Source: CALROG01 sp943369755
Lineage (GTDB): Bacteria > Pseudomonadota > Gammaproteobacteria > Burkholderiales > Burkholderiaceae_C
Direction: 5' to 3'
Length of the DNA stretch: 64,000 nt
Assembly: GCA_943369755.1 (NCBI GenBank)
Contig: CALROG020000010.1
Coordinates: 43,232-107,231 of the forward strand
Numbering within the stretch: the stretch's first letter is position 1; every line of letters begins with the position of its first letter. A program made the position numbers and the translations under genes. The notes beneath the pieces are model-generated. The model did not search any database, was not told the origin of the DNA, and saw only the letters and a program-made list of their open reading frames with translations. Positions 48,161-55,794 of the stretch are shown here, piece after piece.

Positions 48161-48976
48161 TCACTTCCCCCCGAACAGGCGCTTGAGAAAGCTGCCTTTG
48201 TGTGCGTCGACGAAGCGCAGGGGTTTGTCTTCGCCCAGAAAGCGGTCGATCACGTCCTTGTAGGCCTCGCTCACATCAGTGCCCTTCAGGTGCACGGCGG
48301 GCATGCCCTGGTTGGAGGCGGTGAGCACGTTCTCGCTTTCCGGAATGACGCCGATCAGCTTGATGCGCAGGATGTCCTGGATGTCTTGCAGGGACAGCAT
48401 TTGCCCCTGGTCCACCCGGCTGGGGTTGTAGCGGGTGATGAGCAGGTGCTCCTTGATGGGTTCTTTACCCTCGATGGCGCGCCTGGTCTTGCTGGCCAGC
48501 ATGCCCAGAATGCGGTCGGAGTCGCGCACGCTGGAGACTTCAGGGTTGGTCACCACCAGCGCCTCGTCGGCAAAGTGCATGGCCATCAGTGCACCGGTCT
48601 CGATGCCGGCGGGCGAGTCGCAGACGATGTATTCAAAGCCCATGGCGGCCAGGTCGTTCAGCACCTTTTCAACGCCGTCCTTGCTCAGGGCGTCTTTGTC
48701 GCGGGTTTGCGAGGCGGCCAGCACAAACAGGTTGTCGCACTGCTTGTCTTTGATGAGGGCCTGGTTGAGGTTGGCTTCGCCCTGGATCACGTTGATCAGG
48801 TCATACACCACGCGGCGTTCGCAGCCCATGATGAGGTCCAGGTTGCGCAAGCCGACGTCGAAGTCGATCACGGCGGTTTTGTGGCCGCGCAAGGCCAGGC
48901 CGCTGGCGAAGCTGGCGCTGGTGGTGGTTTTACCCACCCCGCCCTTGCCGGATGTCACGACGATGATTTTTGCCAT
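48161..48976 (-). CDS. minD: Septum site-determining ATPase MinD
   Basis: 271 aa. Deviant Walker A TSGKGGVGKTTTSASFASGL, YIVCDSPAGIETGALMAMHF and a C-terminal amphipathic membrane helix (KGSFLKRLFG). ATP-dependent membrane binding recruits MinC. Second gene of the operon, 28 bp after minC. Confidence 0.98.
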   Translation of the reverse strand: MAKIIVVTSGKGGVGKTTTSASFASGLALRGHKTAVIDFDVGLRNLDLIMGCERRVVYDLINVIQGEANLNQALIKDKQCDNLFVLAASQTRDKDALSKDGVEKVLNDLAAMGFEYIVCDSPAGIETGALMAMHFADEALVVTNPEVSSVRDSDRILGMLASKTRRAIEGKEPIKEHLLITRYNPSRVDQGQMLSLQDIQDILRIKLIGVIPESENVLTASNQGMPAVHLKGTDVSEAYKDVIDRFLGEDKPLRFVDAHKGSFLKRLFGGK

Positions 48977-49004
48977 GGGTGAAATGTCCTTTGAATGAAT
49001 TGGG

Positions 49005-49787
49005 TCAGGCCTTCAGGGCCGTCATGACGAGCTTGCCGCTGCTGCCGCCGTCCAGCCGCACCTGAGTGGGTTGGCCCAGCACGTCGGCGGGCAGTGGCAC
49101 GTCGCTGGTGCGGTACACACCGGCGATGGAAATCAGTTCAGCCTGCAGGCTCAGCGTGAAAATGCGCGCCGCCGTGTTGCCGCGGGCGCCGGCAATGGCT
49201 TTGCCGCGCAGCGGCGCATACACATGGATATTGCCGTCGGCAATAACCTCGGCACCGGGGTTGACCATGCACAGCAGCACCAGATCGCGCCCGCGGGCAT
49301 AGATCTGTTGGCCCGAGCGCAGGGGTTTGTCGATGACCAGCGCGTCTTGCGCGCTCTCCCGTTCGTCCTGAGCTTGTCGAAGGGCGCGCGCGGCTTCGAC
49401 AGGCTCAGCCTGAACGGGGTGTGGCTCGGCCCGCGCGGCTGTTCTTGCCGCCGCTTCTGGCGCAGCGATCAGCCCCGCCGCCAGCGCGCCGGCCATCTGG
49501 GCAGCATTGCCGCCGCGTGCCGCGATGGGCAGCACGCGGTACTGGCGCAGCAGGGCGGTGAGCGCGGGGAAGTCAATCACAGCCTCGTGTGCAAGGGCTT
49601 GCAGCGGCGACAGGTCGAGCACCAGCGGCTCGTTGTCAAAGAAGTCCGGGGTGTCGCCAAACCGCTCGGCCAGCTCCTGCGCCAGCGGATCGAGCGCGGG
49701 CGACTTCAGCAACAGGGACACCAGGGGGAGTTGGGCGCTTTTGATTTCAAACGTGGCCGGGGCGCGACCGGCGAGGGCAACTGTCAT
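49005..49787 (-). CDS. minC: Septum inhibitor MinC with repeat-derived insert
   Basis: 260 aa. N-terminal domain (about 1-105) and C-terminal beta-helix (about 155-260; GQQIYARGRDLVLLCMVNPG, GNTAARIFTLSLQAELISIA). The linker (about 118-148) reads AEPVEAARALRQAQDERESA, encoded by the palindromic element at 49359-49417, inserted in frame. Blocks FtsZ assembly near poles with MinD. First gene of minCDE. Confidence 0.95.
   Translation of the reverse strand: MTVALAGRAPATFEIKSAQLPLVSLLLKSPALDPLAQELAERFGDTPDFFDNEPLVLDLSPLQALAHEAVIDFPALTALLRQYRVLPIAARGGNAAQMAGALAAGLIAAPEAAARTAARAEPHPVQAEPVEAARALRQAQDERESAQDALVIDKPLRSGQQIYARGRDLVLLCMVNPGAEVIADGNIHVYAPLRGKAIAGARGNTAARIFTLSLQAELISIAGVYRTSDVPLPADVLGQPTQVRLDGGSSGKLVMTALKA
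49359..49417. repeat. Palindromic repeat element inserted in the minC linker
   Basis: CCGTTCGTCCTGAGCTTGTC then GAAGGGC (49359-49385) is an imperfect inverse of GCTTCGACAGGCTCAGCCTG then AACGG (49393-49417). It is a mobile palindrome of a type widespread in proteobacteria, and is read through in frame. A single arm occurs at 38177-38202. Confidence 0.8.
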
Positions 49788-49940
49788 TGAGGCGGGGTTT
49801 CCTTGGGGCGGCGAATCTTAACAGCCGTGCATGGCACCCGCGTGGCGGCATGAAACAAACAATGATGTGGGCGTGAGGCCAGCTTGAACCGGGGCACAAC
49901 GGGCGCAGATGTAAGCTCCTTTGTCCTTGTTTGCCGTTGC

Positions 49941-51095
49941 ATGCCCCTTTACCTTTTTTCCGCGCTGTTGCACCTGTATGTGGGCTGGCGTCTGCTGCCC
50001 GCGCTGGACGCAGTGCCCCAGGCCTTGCTGCTGATGGTGCTGGTGGCCTCCACCGCGCTGGTGCCGCTGGGATTGATGGCGCGGCGTTATGTGCGCGGCC
50101 CCTGGGCCGACCGGCTGGCGCTGGCGGGGCTGCTGTTCATGGGCCTGTTTTCCAGCCTGTTCGTGCTGACCGTGCTGCGCGACGTGCTGCTGTTGCTGGG
50201 CGTCATCGCATTTGCCTGGCGTCCGGCGGCGTTGCCGGTGGCCGCCTTGCGTGATGGCTCGGCCCTGGCCGTGCCGCTGCTGGCGCTGCTGGCCACCGCG
50301 CTGGGCTTGTGGAATGCGCGGCGCACTGCGGCGGTAAAGCATGTGGAGGTGCCGATTGCCAACCTGCCGGCTGCGCTGCATGGGTTTACTGTGGCCCAGA
50401 TCACCGATTTGCATGTGGGCCCCACCATCAAGCGCGGGTACCTGCAGGCCATCGTGACCCGGGTAAACACGTTGCAGGCCGACATGGTGGCCATTACCGG
50501 TGACCTGGTGGACGGCCGCGTGCCAGAGCTGGCGCTGCACGTGGCACCGCTGGCGCAGTTGCAGTCGCGCCACGGCAGCTACTTTGTGACGGGCAACCAC
50601 GAGTACTACTCGGGGGCCCATGCCTGGGTGACCGAGTTGCGCCGCCTGGGTGTGCGCGTGCTGATGAACGAGCATGTGGTGCTGCACCACGTCCACAGCG
50701 CTACCCATGCCCCGGGCAGCACGCCCGTGGTGGTGGCCGGCGTGACCGACTACAGTGCCCACCACTTTGACCCGGCGCACAAGAGCGACCCCCATGCCGC
50801 CATCAAGGGTGCGCCACCGCACGCCGCTGTGCGGCTGCTGCTGGCCCACCAGCCGCGCAGTGCTGAGGCGGCGGCCGGGGCGGGTTTTGACTTGCAGCTC
50901 TCAGGCCACACCCATGGCGGACAGTTCTGGCCCTGGAACCATTTCGTGCGCCTGCAGCAACCCTTTACCGCCGGGCTGCACCGCCTGCGCGGCCTGTGGG
51001 TCTACACCAGCCGCGGCACCGGCTACTGGGGCCCGCCCAAGCGCTTTGGCGCGCCGTCGGAGATCACGCTGCTGCGCCTGGTCACAGCGCCCTGA
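49941..51095 (+). CDS. Membrane metallophosphoesterase
   Basis: About 384 aa. Four N-terminal membrane helices (1-125), then a calcineurin-like phosphoesterase domain with ITDLHVGPTI (DxH), ITGDLVDGRV (GDxxD), VTGNHEYYSGA (GNHE) and LSGHTHGGQFWPWN (GHTH). YkuE/YaeI-type relatives act on lipid-linked phosphates. The frame opens at 49884; ATG 49941 fits the start of the first helix but lacks a clear SD. Confidence 0.9.
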   Translation: MPLYLFSALLHLYVGWRLLPALDAVPQALLLMVLVASTALVPLGLMARRYVRGPWADRLALAGLLFMGLFSSLFVLTVLRDVLLLLGVIAFAWRPAALPVAALRDGSALAVPLLALLATALGLWNARRTAAVKHVEVPIANLPAALHGFTVAQITDLHVGPTIKRGYLQAIVTRVNTLQADMVAITGDLVDGRVPELALHVAPLAQLQSRHGSYFVTGNHEYYSGAHAWVTELRRLGVRVLMNEHVVLHHVHSATHAPGSTPVVVAGVTDYSAHHFDPAHKSDPHAAIKGAPPHAAVRLLLAHQPRSAEAAAGAGFDLQLSGHTHGGQFWPWNHFVRLQQPFTAGLHRLRGLWVYTSRGTGYWGPPKRFGAPSEITLLRLVTAP

Positions 51096-51222
51096 GTGTG
51101 GCTTGGGCGGCACCGTCCTACGCAGTGCGGCGCGGCTGTCCGTCACCATGTAAAGAGGGCCAAACGTAATCTGGGGGTGCGAGTCCGTTTTGCTGGCTCC
51201 ACTGCCTTTACAAGGACCCCCT

Positions 51223-51669
51223 ATGACCAAGACCCCTTCTTTCCTGCTCGCCAGTCTGATGACCGTGGCCGGATTTGCCCATGCCCAAGGTACCGGTGCC
51301 GCAGCTACCAACACCACGCCCGCCAAAGCCGGTGAGGCCAGTACTTTGACCCAGGGCGTACCCAACGCGCCGGTGGCTGTGAAAGAAAAGACCCGCGCCC
51401 AGGTGAAGGCCGAGGCCTCTGCGGCCAACAAGGCGGGCACCACCTCCAAGGGCACTACCGGCAACAGCGACGGCAAGGGCAAGCAAATCGGCATGGAACC
51501 CAAGCCCACTGACGGCAAGACCCGTGCTGAGATCAAGGCCGAGCGCGACATGAAGAAGGCCCAGAAAAAGGCCGACAAAACCGGCGCTGTGATGAGCACG
51601 TCGGGCACCTCCACCAATGTCCCGGTGGGTAATCCGTCGCCGCTGACCGGCCAGGGTACCGCCAAGTAA
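51223..51669 (+). CDS. Secreted Lys/Ala-rich protein with TRAxxKAE repeats
   Basis: About 148 aa. Signal peptide (MTKTPSFLLASLMTVAGFAH) followed by a low-complexity mature part. It has two related units, KTRAQVKAEASAANKAG and KTRAEIKAERDMKKAQKKAD, like DUF4148-type repeats. AAGGA lies 8-9 bp before the ATG. Function unknown; likely periplasmic. Confidence 0.7.
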   Translation: MTKTPSFLLASLMTVAGFAHAQGTGAAATNTTPAKAGEASTLTQGVPNAPVAVKEKTRAQVKAEASAANKAGTTSKGTTGNSDGKGKQIGMEPKPTDGKTRAEIKAERDMKKAQKKADKTGAVMSTSGTSTNVPVGNPSPLTGQGTAK

Positions 51670-51693
51670 AGCAGGCGGTGCTTCAGCGGCCTT

Positions 51694-51915
51694 TTATCGC
51701 TCCAGCACCCACTGGATGATGAACTTGGCCGCGAAGCCCACCATGCCAAAGGCCAGGCCAAGGAACAGCACAAAGGTGCCGAAGCGGCCCGCCTTGGACT
51801 CCCAGGCGAGCTGGCCAATGATGAACAACATGTAAAGCATGAAGGCCGCGACGCCAAAGGTCAGGCCGAACTGTGCGATTTGCGGCTCGGTGAAGCCGAA
51901 CATCGTGGCTTGCAT
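51694..51915 (-). CDS. DUF2788 small membrane protein
   Basis: 73 aa with two membrane helices: FGLTFGVAAFMLYMLFIIGQ and GTFVLFLGLAFGMVGFAAKF. FTEPQIAQFGLTFGV is the DUF2788 signature. Start overlaps the DUF2189 stop (TGATG); ATG 51903 is a possible alternative. Function unknown; the pair with DUF2189 recurs in Burkholderiales. Confidence 0.75.
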   Translation of the reverse strand: MQATMFGFTEPQIAQFGLTFGVAAFMLYMLFIIGQLAWESKAGRFGTFVLFLGLAFGMVGFAAKFIIQWVLER

Positions 51916-52727
51916 CAAACACTCTCGCGTGGTGGCAGTGCCGAGGCATCCACCGTGTCGCGGTAGGCATGCCAGCTGGCATGGCCCAGCAACGGCACCA
52001 CCAGTACCAGCCCCAGCAGCAACGATGCCAGCCCCAGCAGGGTAAAGCCCATGACCAGGCCGGCCCAAAGGGCCAGCGGGACCGGGTTGGCCAGCACCGC
52101 CCGCCAGCTGGTGAGCACGGCGTCGAGCACGCTGATGCGCCGGTCCAGCAGCAGCGGCAGCGTGATGACGCTGGACGCAAACACTGGCGCGGCCAGCACG
52201 CCGCCTAGTACCAGCCAGACTTCAAACAAAAAGTTGTCGCGCGCCATCACGACGTGGCGCATGAAGTCGATCGGCGTTTGCACCGGCTGGGCCGCCAGCA
52301 AGGTGATGAGCGAGGCCGACGTCATCACCCAGCCGGTGCCGGCCAGCGCCAGCAGCAGCCCGAACTTGACCAGCCGCCAGTCGTGCGCGGGCCGACCGCG
52401 CCAGCTCAGCCAGGTGCGCAGCACCAGCGCAAAGCCGACCGGCTCGCCACGCTCCAGCGCACGGCTCACCGCGTACAGCCCGACCGCCAGCACCGGCGCC
52501 ACCAGCAAGAAGCCCGAGAACGCGCCGGCCAGCAACCAGAACTGTTGATGCGCGACTGCCAGCAGCAAGGCCCCCAATGCCGCCAGTGCCGCGCCATGGG
52601 CCAGCCCCACAAGGGGCGCCCGCTCAAGGTCGCGCCAGGCCAGAGCCAGCCATTGCAGACCCTGGCCGGGGGCAAGGGTACGGATGACGGGCTGGGGGCG
52701 GGCCGCGGGCGTGCTGTGGGTTGGCAT
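51915..52727 (-). CDS. DUF2189 integral membrane protein
   Basis: 270 aa with about six membrane helices and the DUF2189 pattern LAWRDLERAPLVGLAHGAAL and FASSVITLPLLLDRRISVLD. Often found near respiratory genes and sometimes labelled as cytochrome oxidase-related, but the role is unproven. First gene of the pair with DUF2788. Confidence 0.85.
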   Translation of the reverse strand: MPTHSTPAARPQPVIRTLAPGQGLQWLALAWRDLERAPLVGLAHGAALAALGALLLAVAHQQFWLLAGAFSGFLLVAPVLAVGLYAVSRALERGEPVGFALVLRTWLSWRGRPAHDWRLVKFGLLLALAGTGWVMTSASLITLLAAQPVQTPIDFMRHVVMARDNFLFEVWLVLGGVLAAPVFASSVITLPLLLDRRISVLDAVLTSWRAVLANPVPLALWAGLVMGFTLLGLASLLLGLVLVVPLLGHASWHAYRDTVDASALPPRESV

Positions 52728-52838
52728 TTGCGCGAGAGTGTAGGAGGCGGTCCGCTCGCGCGGTTGACCTGGATCAACCGTACCAAAGCCGCACGGGGCC
52801 CGAAGGCCCCGCGCGGCAGGTCAGGCTTTCCAGCGGGT

Positions 52839-53312
52839 TTACTTGGCCTTGACGACCAGGTTCACGATGTCGCTGTACACGCCGGCGATGGCTTGCTGGT
52901 CGCCAGCGAAGCTGACGGTCAGGTTGCCTTGGCGGCCGAAGAAGGCCTGTTCGCGGCCCGCGACGATTTCCTTGCTGATCGCGCCTTGGCCGTCGTCATA
53001 ACGTGCTTCGTAGGCGGTGGGCTTGGCACCGGTGGCCGCGCTCAGCAGCTTGCCGGCGTTGTCCGAGGTCAGGTGCACGGTGTAGCCGTTGCCCGAGTTG
53101 CAGCTTTCGGTCACCACGCCCACCAGCGTTTCTTTTTCGCCGTTGATGATGTCCAGGCTGGTGGCCTTGGCGGTCGGCTTGACATCGATCGTGCAGTTGA
53201 CGGCGACCGAGCCGCGCAACTCCAGCTTGGCGGACTCGGACGAGACGGCAGCGTGGGCACCGAAGGACGCGGCAACAACGGCCAGGGCGATAGCGGACTT
53301 GAATGCGTTCAT
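52839..53312 (-). CDS. Major pilin-like subunit of a chaperone-usher pilus (Csu/spore coat U type)
   Basis: 157 aa. Signal peptide (MNAFKSAIALAVVAASFGAH to about AA), then LELRGSVAVNCTIDVKPTAK and VTESCNSGNGYTVHLTSDNA with two Cys forming the likely disulfide. The C-terminal beta-strand is VNLVVKAK. It fits the archaic CU pilins. Transcribed divergently from the chaperone/usher operon with its own sigma-54 promoter. As the only small pilin here it is the likely main subunit. Confidence 0.72.
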   Translation of the reverse strand: MNAFKSAIALAVVAASFGAHAAVSSESAKLELRGSVAVNCTIDVKPTAKATSLDIINGEKETLVGVVTESCNSGNGYTVHLTSDNAGKLLSAATGAKPTAYEARYDDGQGAISKEIVAGREQAFFGRQGNLTVSFAGDQQAIAGVYSDIVNLVVKAK

Positions 53313-53395
53313 GAAAATCTCCAGAAGTTAAAAAAGGTTGTCAGGTTATGTTTGGCGCGTTGCCAGGTGGGCTCGGCGTCAGACGGGGTTAACTT

Positions 53396-53411
53396 TGCGA
53401 GTCGCGTGCCA
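53396..53411 (-). promoter_or_regulatory. Sigma-54 promoter of the pilin gene
   Basis: On the minus strand TGGCACG-CGAC-TCGCA matches TGGCACG-N4-TTGCA with one change; the -24 GG and -12 GC are present with the right spacing. It lies about 84 bp before the pilin ATG. The neighbouring gene encodes a sigma-54 activator, which makes the match meaningful. Confidence 0.72.
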
Positions 53412-53500
53412 AGCGCCCGTTTCACAAAAAAGCCTTTGCGATTCAATGGGTTACGCGCTTTTCAGGCTGGCGCGCAGGACTCGGCGGGTGAGCCGGCCTC

Positions 53501-53591
53501 GCAATTTGCAACAAGATCTGTTGCAGTCGATGCAATTTGCAACGAATGGTGAGACACTGGCAGCATGAGCGCCATCACTGTTGCAAATCGC
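53501..53591. promoter_or_regulatory. Probable enhancer (UAS) cluster for the sigma-54 activator
   Basis: Three copies of GCAATTTGCAAC: direct at 53501-53512 and 53532-53543 (31 bp, about three helical turns apart), and reversed with one change at 53580-53591 (GTTGCAAATCGC). An additional GTTGCA at 53520-53525 makes TGCAAC-N7-GTTGCA with the first. They lie 90-195 bp upstream of the pilin -24/-12 promoter, the typical distance for NtrC-type enhancers. They also overlap the activator's own start. Confidence 0.68.
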
Positions 53592-55055
53592 TTTCCAGGC
53601 TGCCGCGTGCTGGTGGTTGAGGATGTGCTGCCGTTGTCAATCCAGTACCGCGCGCTGGTGAAGCCGCTGGAGGCGCAGACCGTGGTGGCGGCTTCGGTTG
53701 CCGAGGCGCGGCGTCAGATCTTGCAGGGGCCGTGGCATGCGGCGCTGGTAGACATCAACTTGCCTGACGGCTCGGGCTTTGACGTGATGCGCGCCATGAA
53801 GGAGCGCTGGCCAGCGTGCGCCGTGATCGTGATCACGGGCGAAGACTCGGTGGATAACGCCGTTCGTGCCGCCCATGCGGGGGCCATGGATTTCCTGGAA
53901 AAACCGGTGGAGCCGGACCGGTTGCAGATCACCCTGCGCAATGCGCTGCAGGCCTCGTTGATGACGGCCCAGGTGCAGGCCCTGGCACCGACCCGGGGCG
54001 ACCGGTTTCACGGCTTTATCGGGCATAGCCCGGAAATGCTGGCGGTGTACCGCATCATCGAGACCGTGGCGCGCAGCAGCGCGCCGGTGTTTGTTCATGG
54101 CGAGTCAGGCACGGGCAAGGAGCTGGCTGCCGAGGCCATTCACCGCTGCAGCGCGCGTGCCGAGGGTGCGCTTGTGGCGGTGAACTGCGCATCAATCCCC
54201 AAGGACCTGATCGAGAGCGAGATGTTTGGTCATGTGCGGGGCGCTTTCACTGGCGCGACCAGCGACCGCAACGGCGCATTCATTGAAGCCGACGGCGGCA
54301 CGCTGTTCCTTGATGAAATCGCGGAGCTGGACATCAACGTGCAGGCCAAGCTGTTGCGCGCGCTGCAAACGGGCGAGGTGCGCAGGCTTGGCGAGACCCG
54401 GCAGCGCCTGGTGGATGTGCGCATCGTGTGTGCCTCGCACCGGGACCTGTATGCGCAGGTGCGCGCCGGGCTGTTTCGCGAGGACCTGTTCTATCGCCTC
54501 TATGTCGTGCCGGTGGAGCTGCCGCCGCTGCGTGTGCGCGGCGACGACATCCTGCTGATAGCCCAGGCCATGCTGGAGCGGTATTCAAAGGAGGACGGCA
54601 AGCGCTTGCGCGCGTTTTCGCCAGCGGTGCGTGCCCGGCTGATGGCGGCTGGCTGGCCCGGAAATGTGCGCGAACTGATCAACGTGATTCGTGCGACGGT
54701 GGCCCTTCATGACGGTGAAGTGGTTGAGCTGGAAATGCTGCCGGCCAAACTGGACAACGCGGCTGCCTTGGTGGCCCCTGCGGCGCGCCCGGTGGTGGAT
54801 GCAGCGGCCCGGGCACTGCCGTTGGCGTGGGATCCGGTGCCCGCGGTACTGCCACTGGCGCAGGTGGAGCGCCTGGCAATCGAGAACGCACTGCGGGTGT
54901 TCGATGGCAACATCAGTCGCGCCGCCAAGGCACTTTGTGTGAACCCTTCCACGATTTACCGCAAGATGACGGCGTGGACCGGTGCTTCTGGCGCTTCTGG
55001 CACGGAAGTTGGTTGGGAAGGGGCAATTCAACCTGGGACAAGAGACTTGCCATGA
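53565..55055 (+). CDS. NtrC-type sigma-54-dependent response regulator
   Basis: 496 aa. Receiver domain (about 10-125) with phospho-acceptor Asp63 in ALVDINLPDGSGF. AAA+ domain with VHGESGTGKELAAEAIH (Walker A), the sigma-54 contact loop GAFTGA at 226-231, and GGTLFLDEIAELDINVQAKL. C-terminal Fis-type HTH: NALRVFDGNISRAAKALCVN. First gene of the pilus operon; the chaperone ATG overlaps its stop. Activates sigma-54 promoters, presumably the pilin promoter. Confidence 0.93.
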   Translation: MSAITVANRFPGCRVLVVEDVLPLSIQYRALVKPLEAQTVVAASVAEARRQILQGPWHAALVDINLPDGSGFDVMRAMKERWPACAVIVITGEDSVDNAVRAAHAGAMDFLEKPVEPDRLQITLRNALQASLMTAQVQALAPTRGDRFHGFIGHSPEMLAVYRIIETVARSSAPVFVHGESGTGKELAAEAIHRCSARAEGALVAVNCASIPKDLIESEMFGHVRGAFTGATSDRNGAFIEADGGTLFLDEIAELDINVQAKLLRALQTGEVRRLGETRQRLVDVRIVCASHRDLYAQVRAGLFREDLFYRLYVVPVELPPLRVRGDDILLIAQAMLERYSKEDGKRLRAFSPAVRARLMAAGWPGNVRELINVIRATVALHDGEVVELEMLPAKLDNAAALVAPAARPVVDAAARALPLAWDPVPAVLPLAQVERLAIENALRVFDGNISRAAKALCVNPSTIYRKMTAWTGASGASGTEVGWEGAIQPGTRDLP

Positions 55056-55786
55056 ACAAAACCGGAACAATTTCACACGCAGTCGGGCGAGCAGCAGCCA
55101 GCCTGATTCTGGGGTTAGCCAGCCTTGCGGCGCATGCGATTTCATTCACGCCGATAGAAATGGACTTCACGCCAGCGGGCCGTGGCGCGACCCAGGTATT
55201 CAGGCTGGAGAACACAACGGCCGAACCGACCGCTGTGGAGATCAGCGTGAAGGCGCGCGCAATGGCCGCCAATGGGGATGACCAGCTGACCGACGCGGAT
55301 GACCAGTTCAATGTGTTTCCAGCGCAGGTAGTCCTGCAGCCGGGGCAGGTGCAGACCATCCGGGCGCAGTACATCGGCGCGGCCAACCTGCAGCGTGAGC
55401 GAGCCTTCCGCCTGATTGCCGAGCAACTGCCCGTGGATGTGGGGCAGGCACCGCAGAACGGCGGCCGCATGCGTCTTCTGGTGAAGTATGTGGCCTCTGT
55501 CTATGTGGTGCCGCCGAACGTCAAGGCGGTGCTGACGGTTGGCGAAACGCGCATCGTCAACGATGGCGGCCGGCGCTGGCTCCAGCTTGCCGTGACCAAT
55601 GAGGGCGGCACGCGCAAGATCCTGAAGGACGTGAAGCTGGAGGTCGGCGGCATGACACTCAGTGGCGCGCAGCTCAAGGGCATGGAGGGCGAGAACGTGC
55701 TGGCCAATACAACGCGCGTGTTCCGCGTCGCGACGCCCGACAGCCTGACCAGTGTCGGTGGCCAGGCTCGCCTGGTGCTGTTTTAG
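55052..55786 (+). CDS. Periplasmic pilus chaperone (PapD/CsuC-like)
   Basis: 244 aa. Signal peptide (SLILGLASLAAHA), then a PapD-type immunoglobulin pair: FTPIEMDFTPAGRGATQVFRLENTTAEPTA in strands A-B and VFPAQVVLQPGQVQTIRAQY. The basic patch includes RAFRLIAEQLPV. Archaic-type chaperone that holds pilin subunits before the usher. ATGA overlap with the regulator gene. Confidence 0.88.
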   Translation: MNKTGTISHAVGRAAASLILGLASLAAHAISFTPIEMDFTPAGRGATQVFRLENTTAEPTAVEISVKARAMAANGDDQLTDADDQFNVFPAQVVLQPGQVQTIRAQYIGAANLQRERAFRLIAEQLPVDVGQAPQNGGRMRLLVKYVASVYVVPPNVKAVLTVGETRIVNDGGRRWLQLAVTNEGGTRKILKDVKLEVGGMTLSGAQLKGMEGENVLANTTRVFRVATPDSLTSVGGQARLVLF

Positions 55787-55794
55787 GGCAGGTT

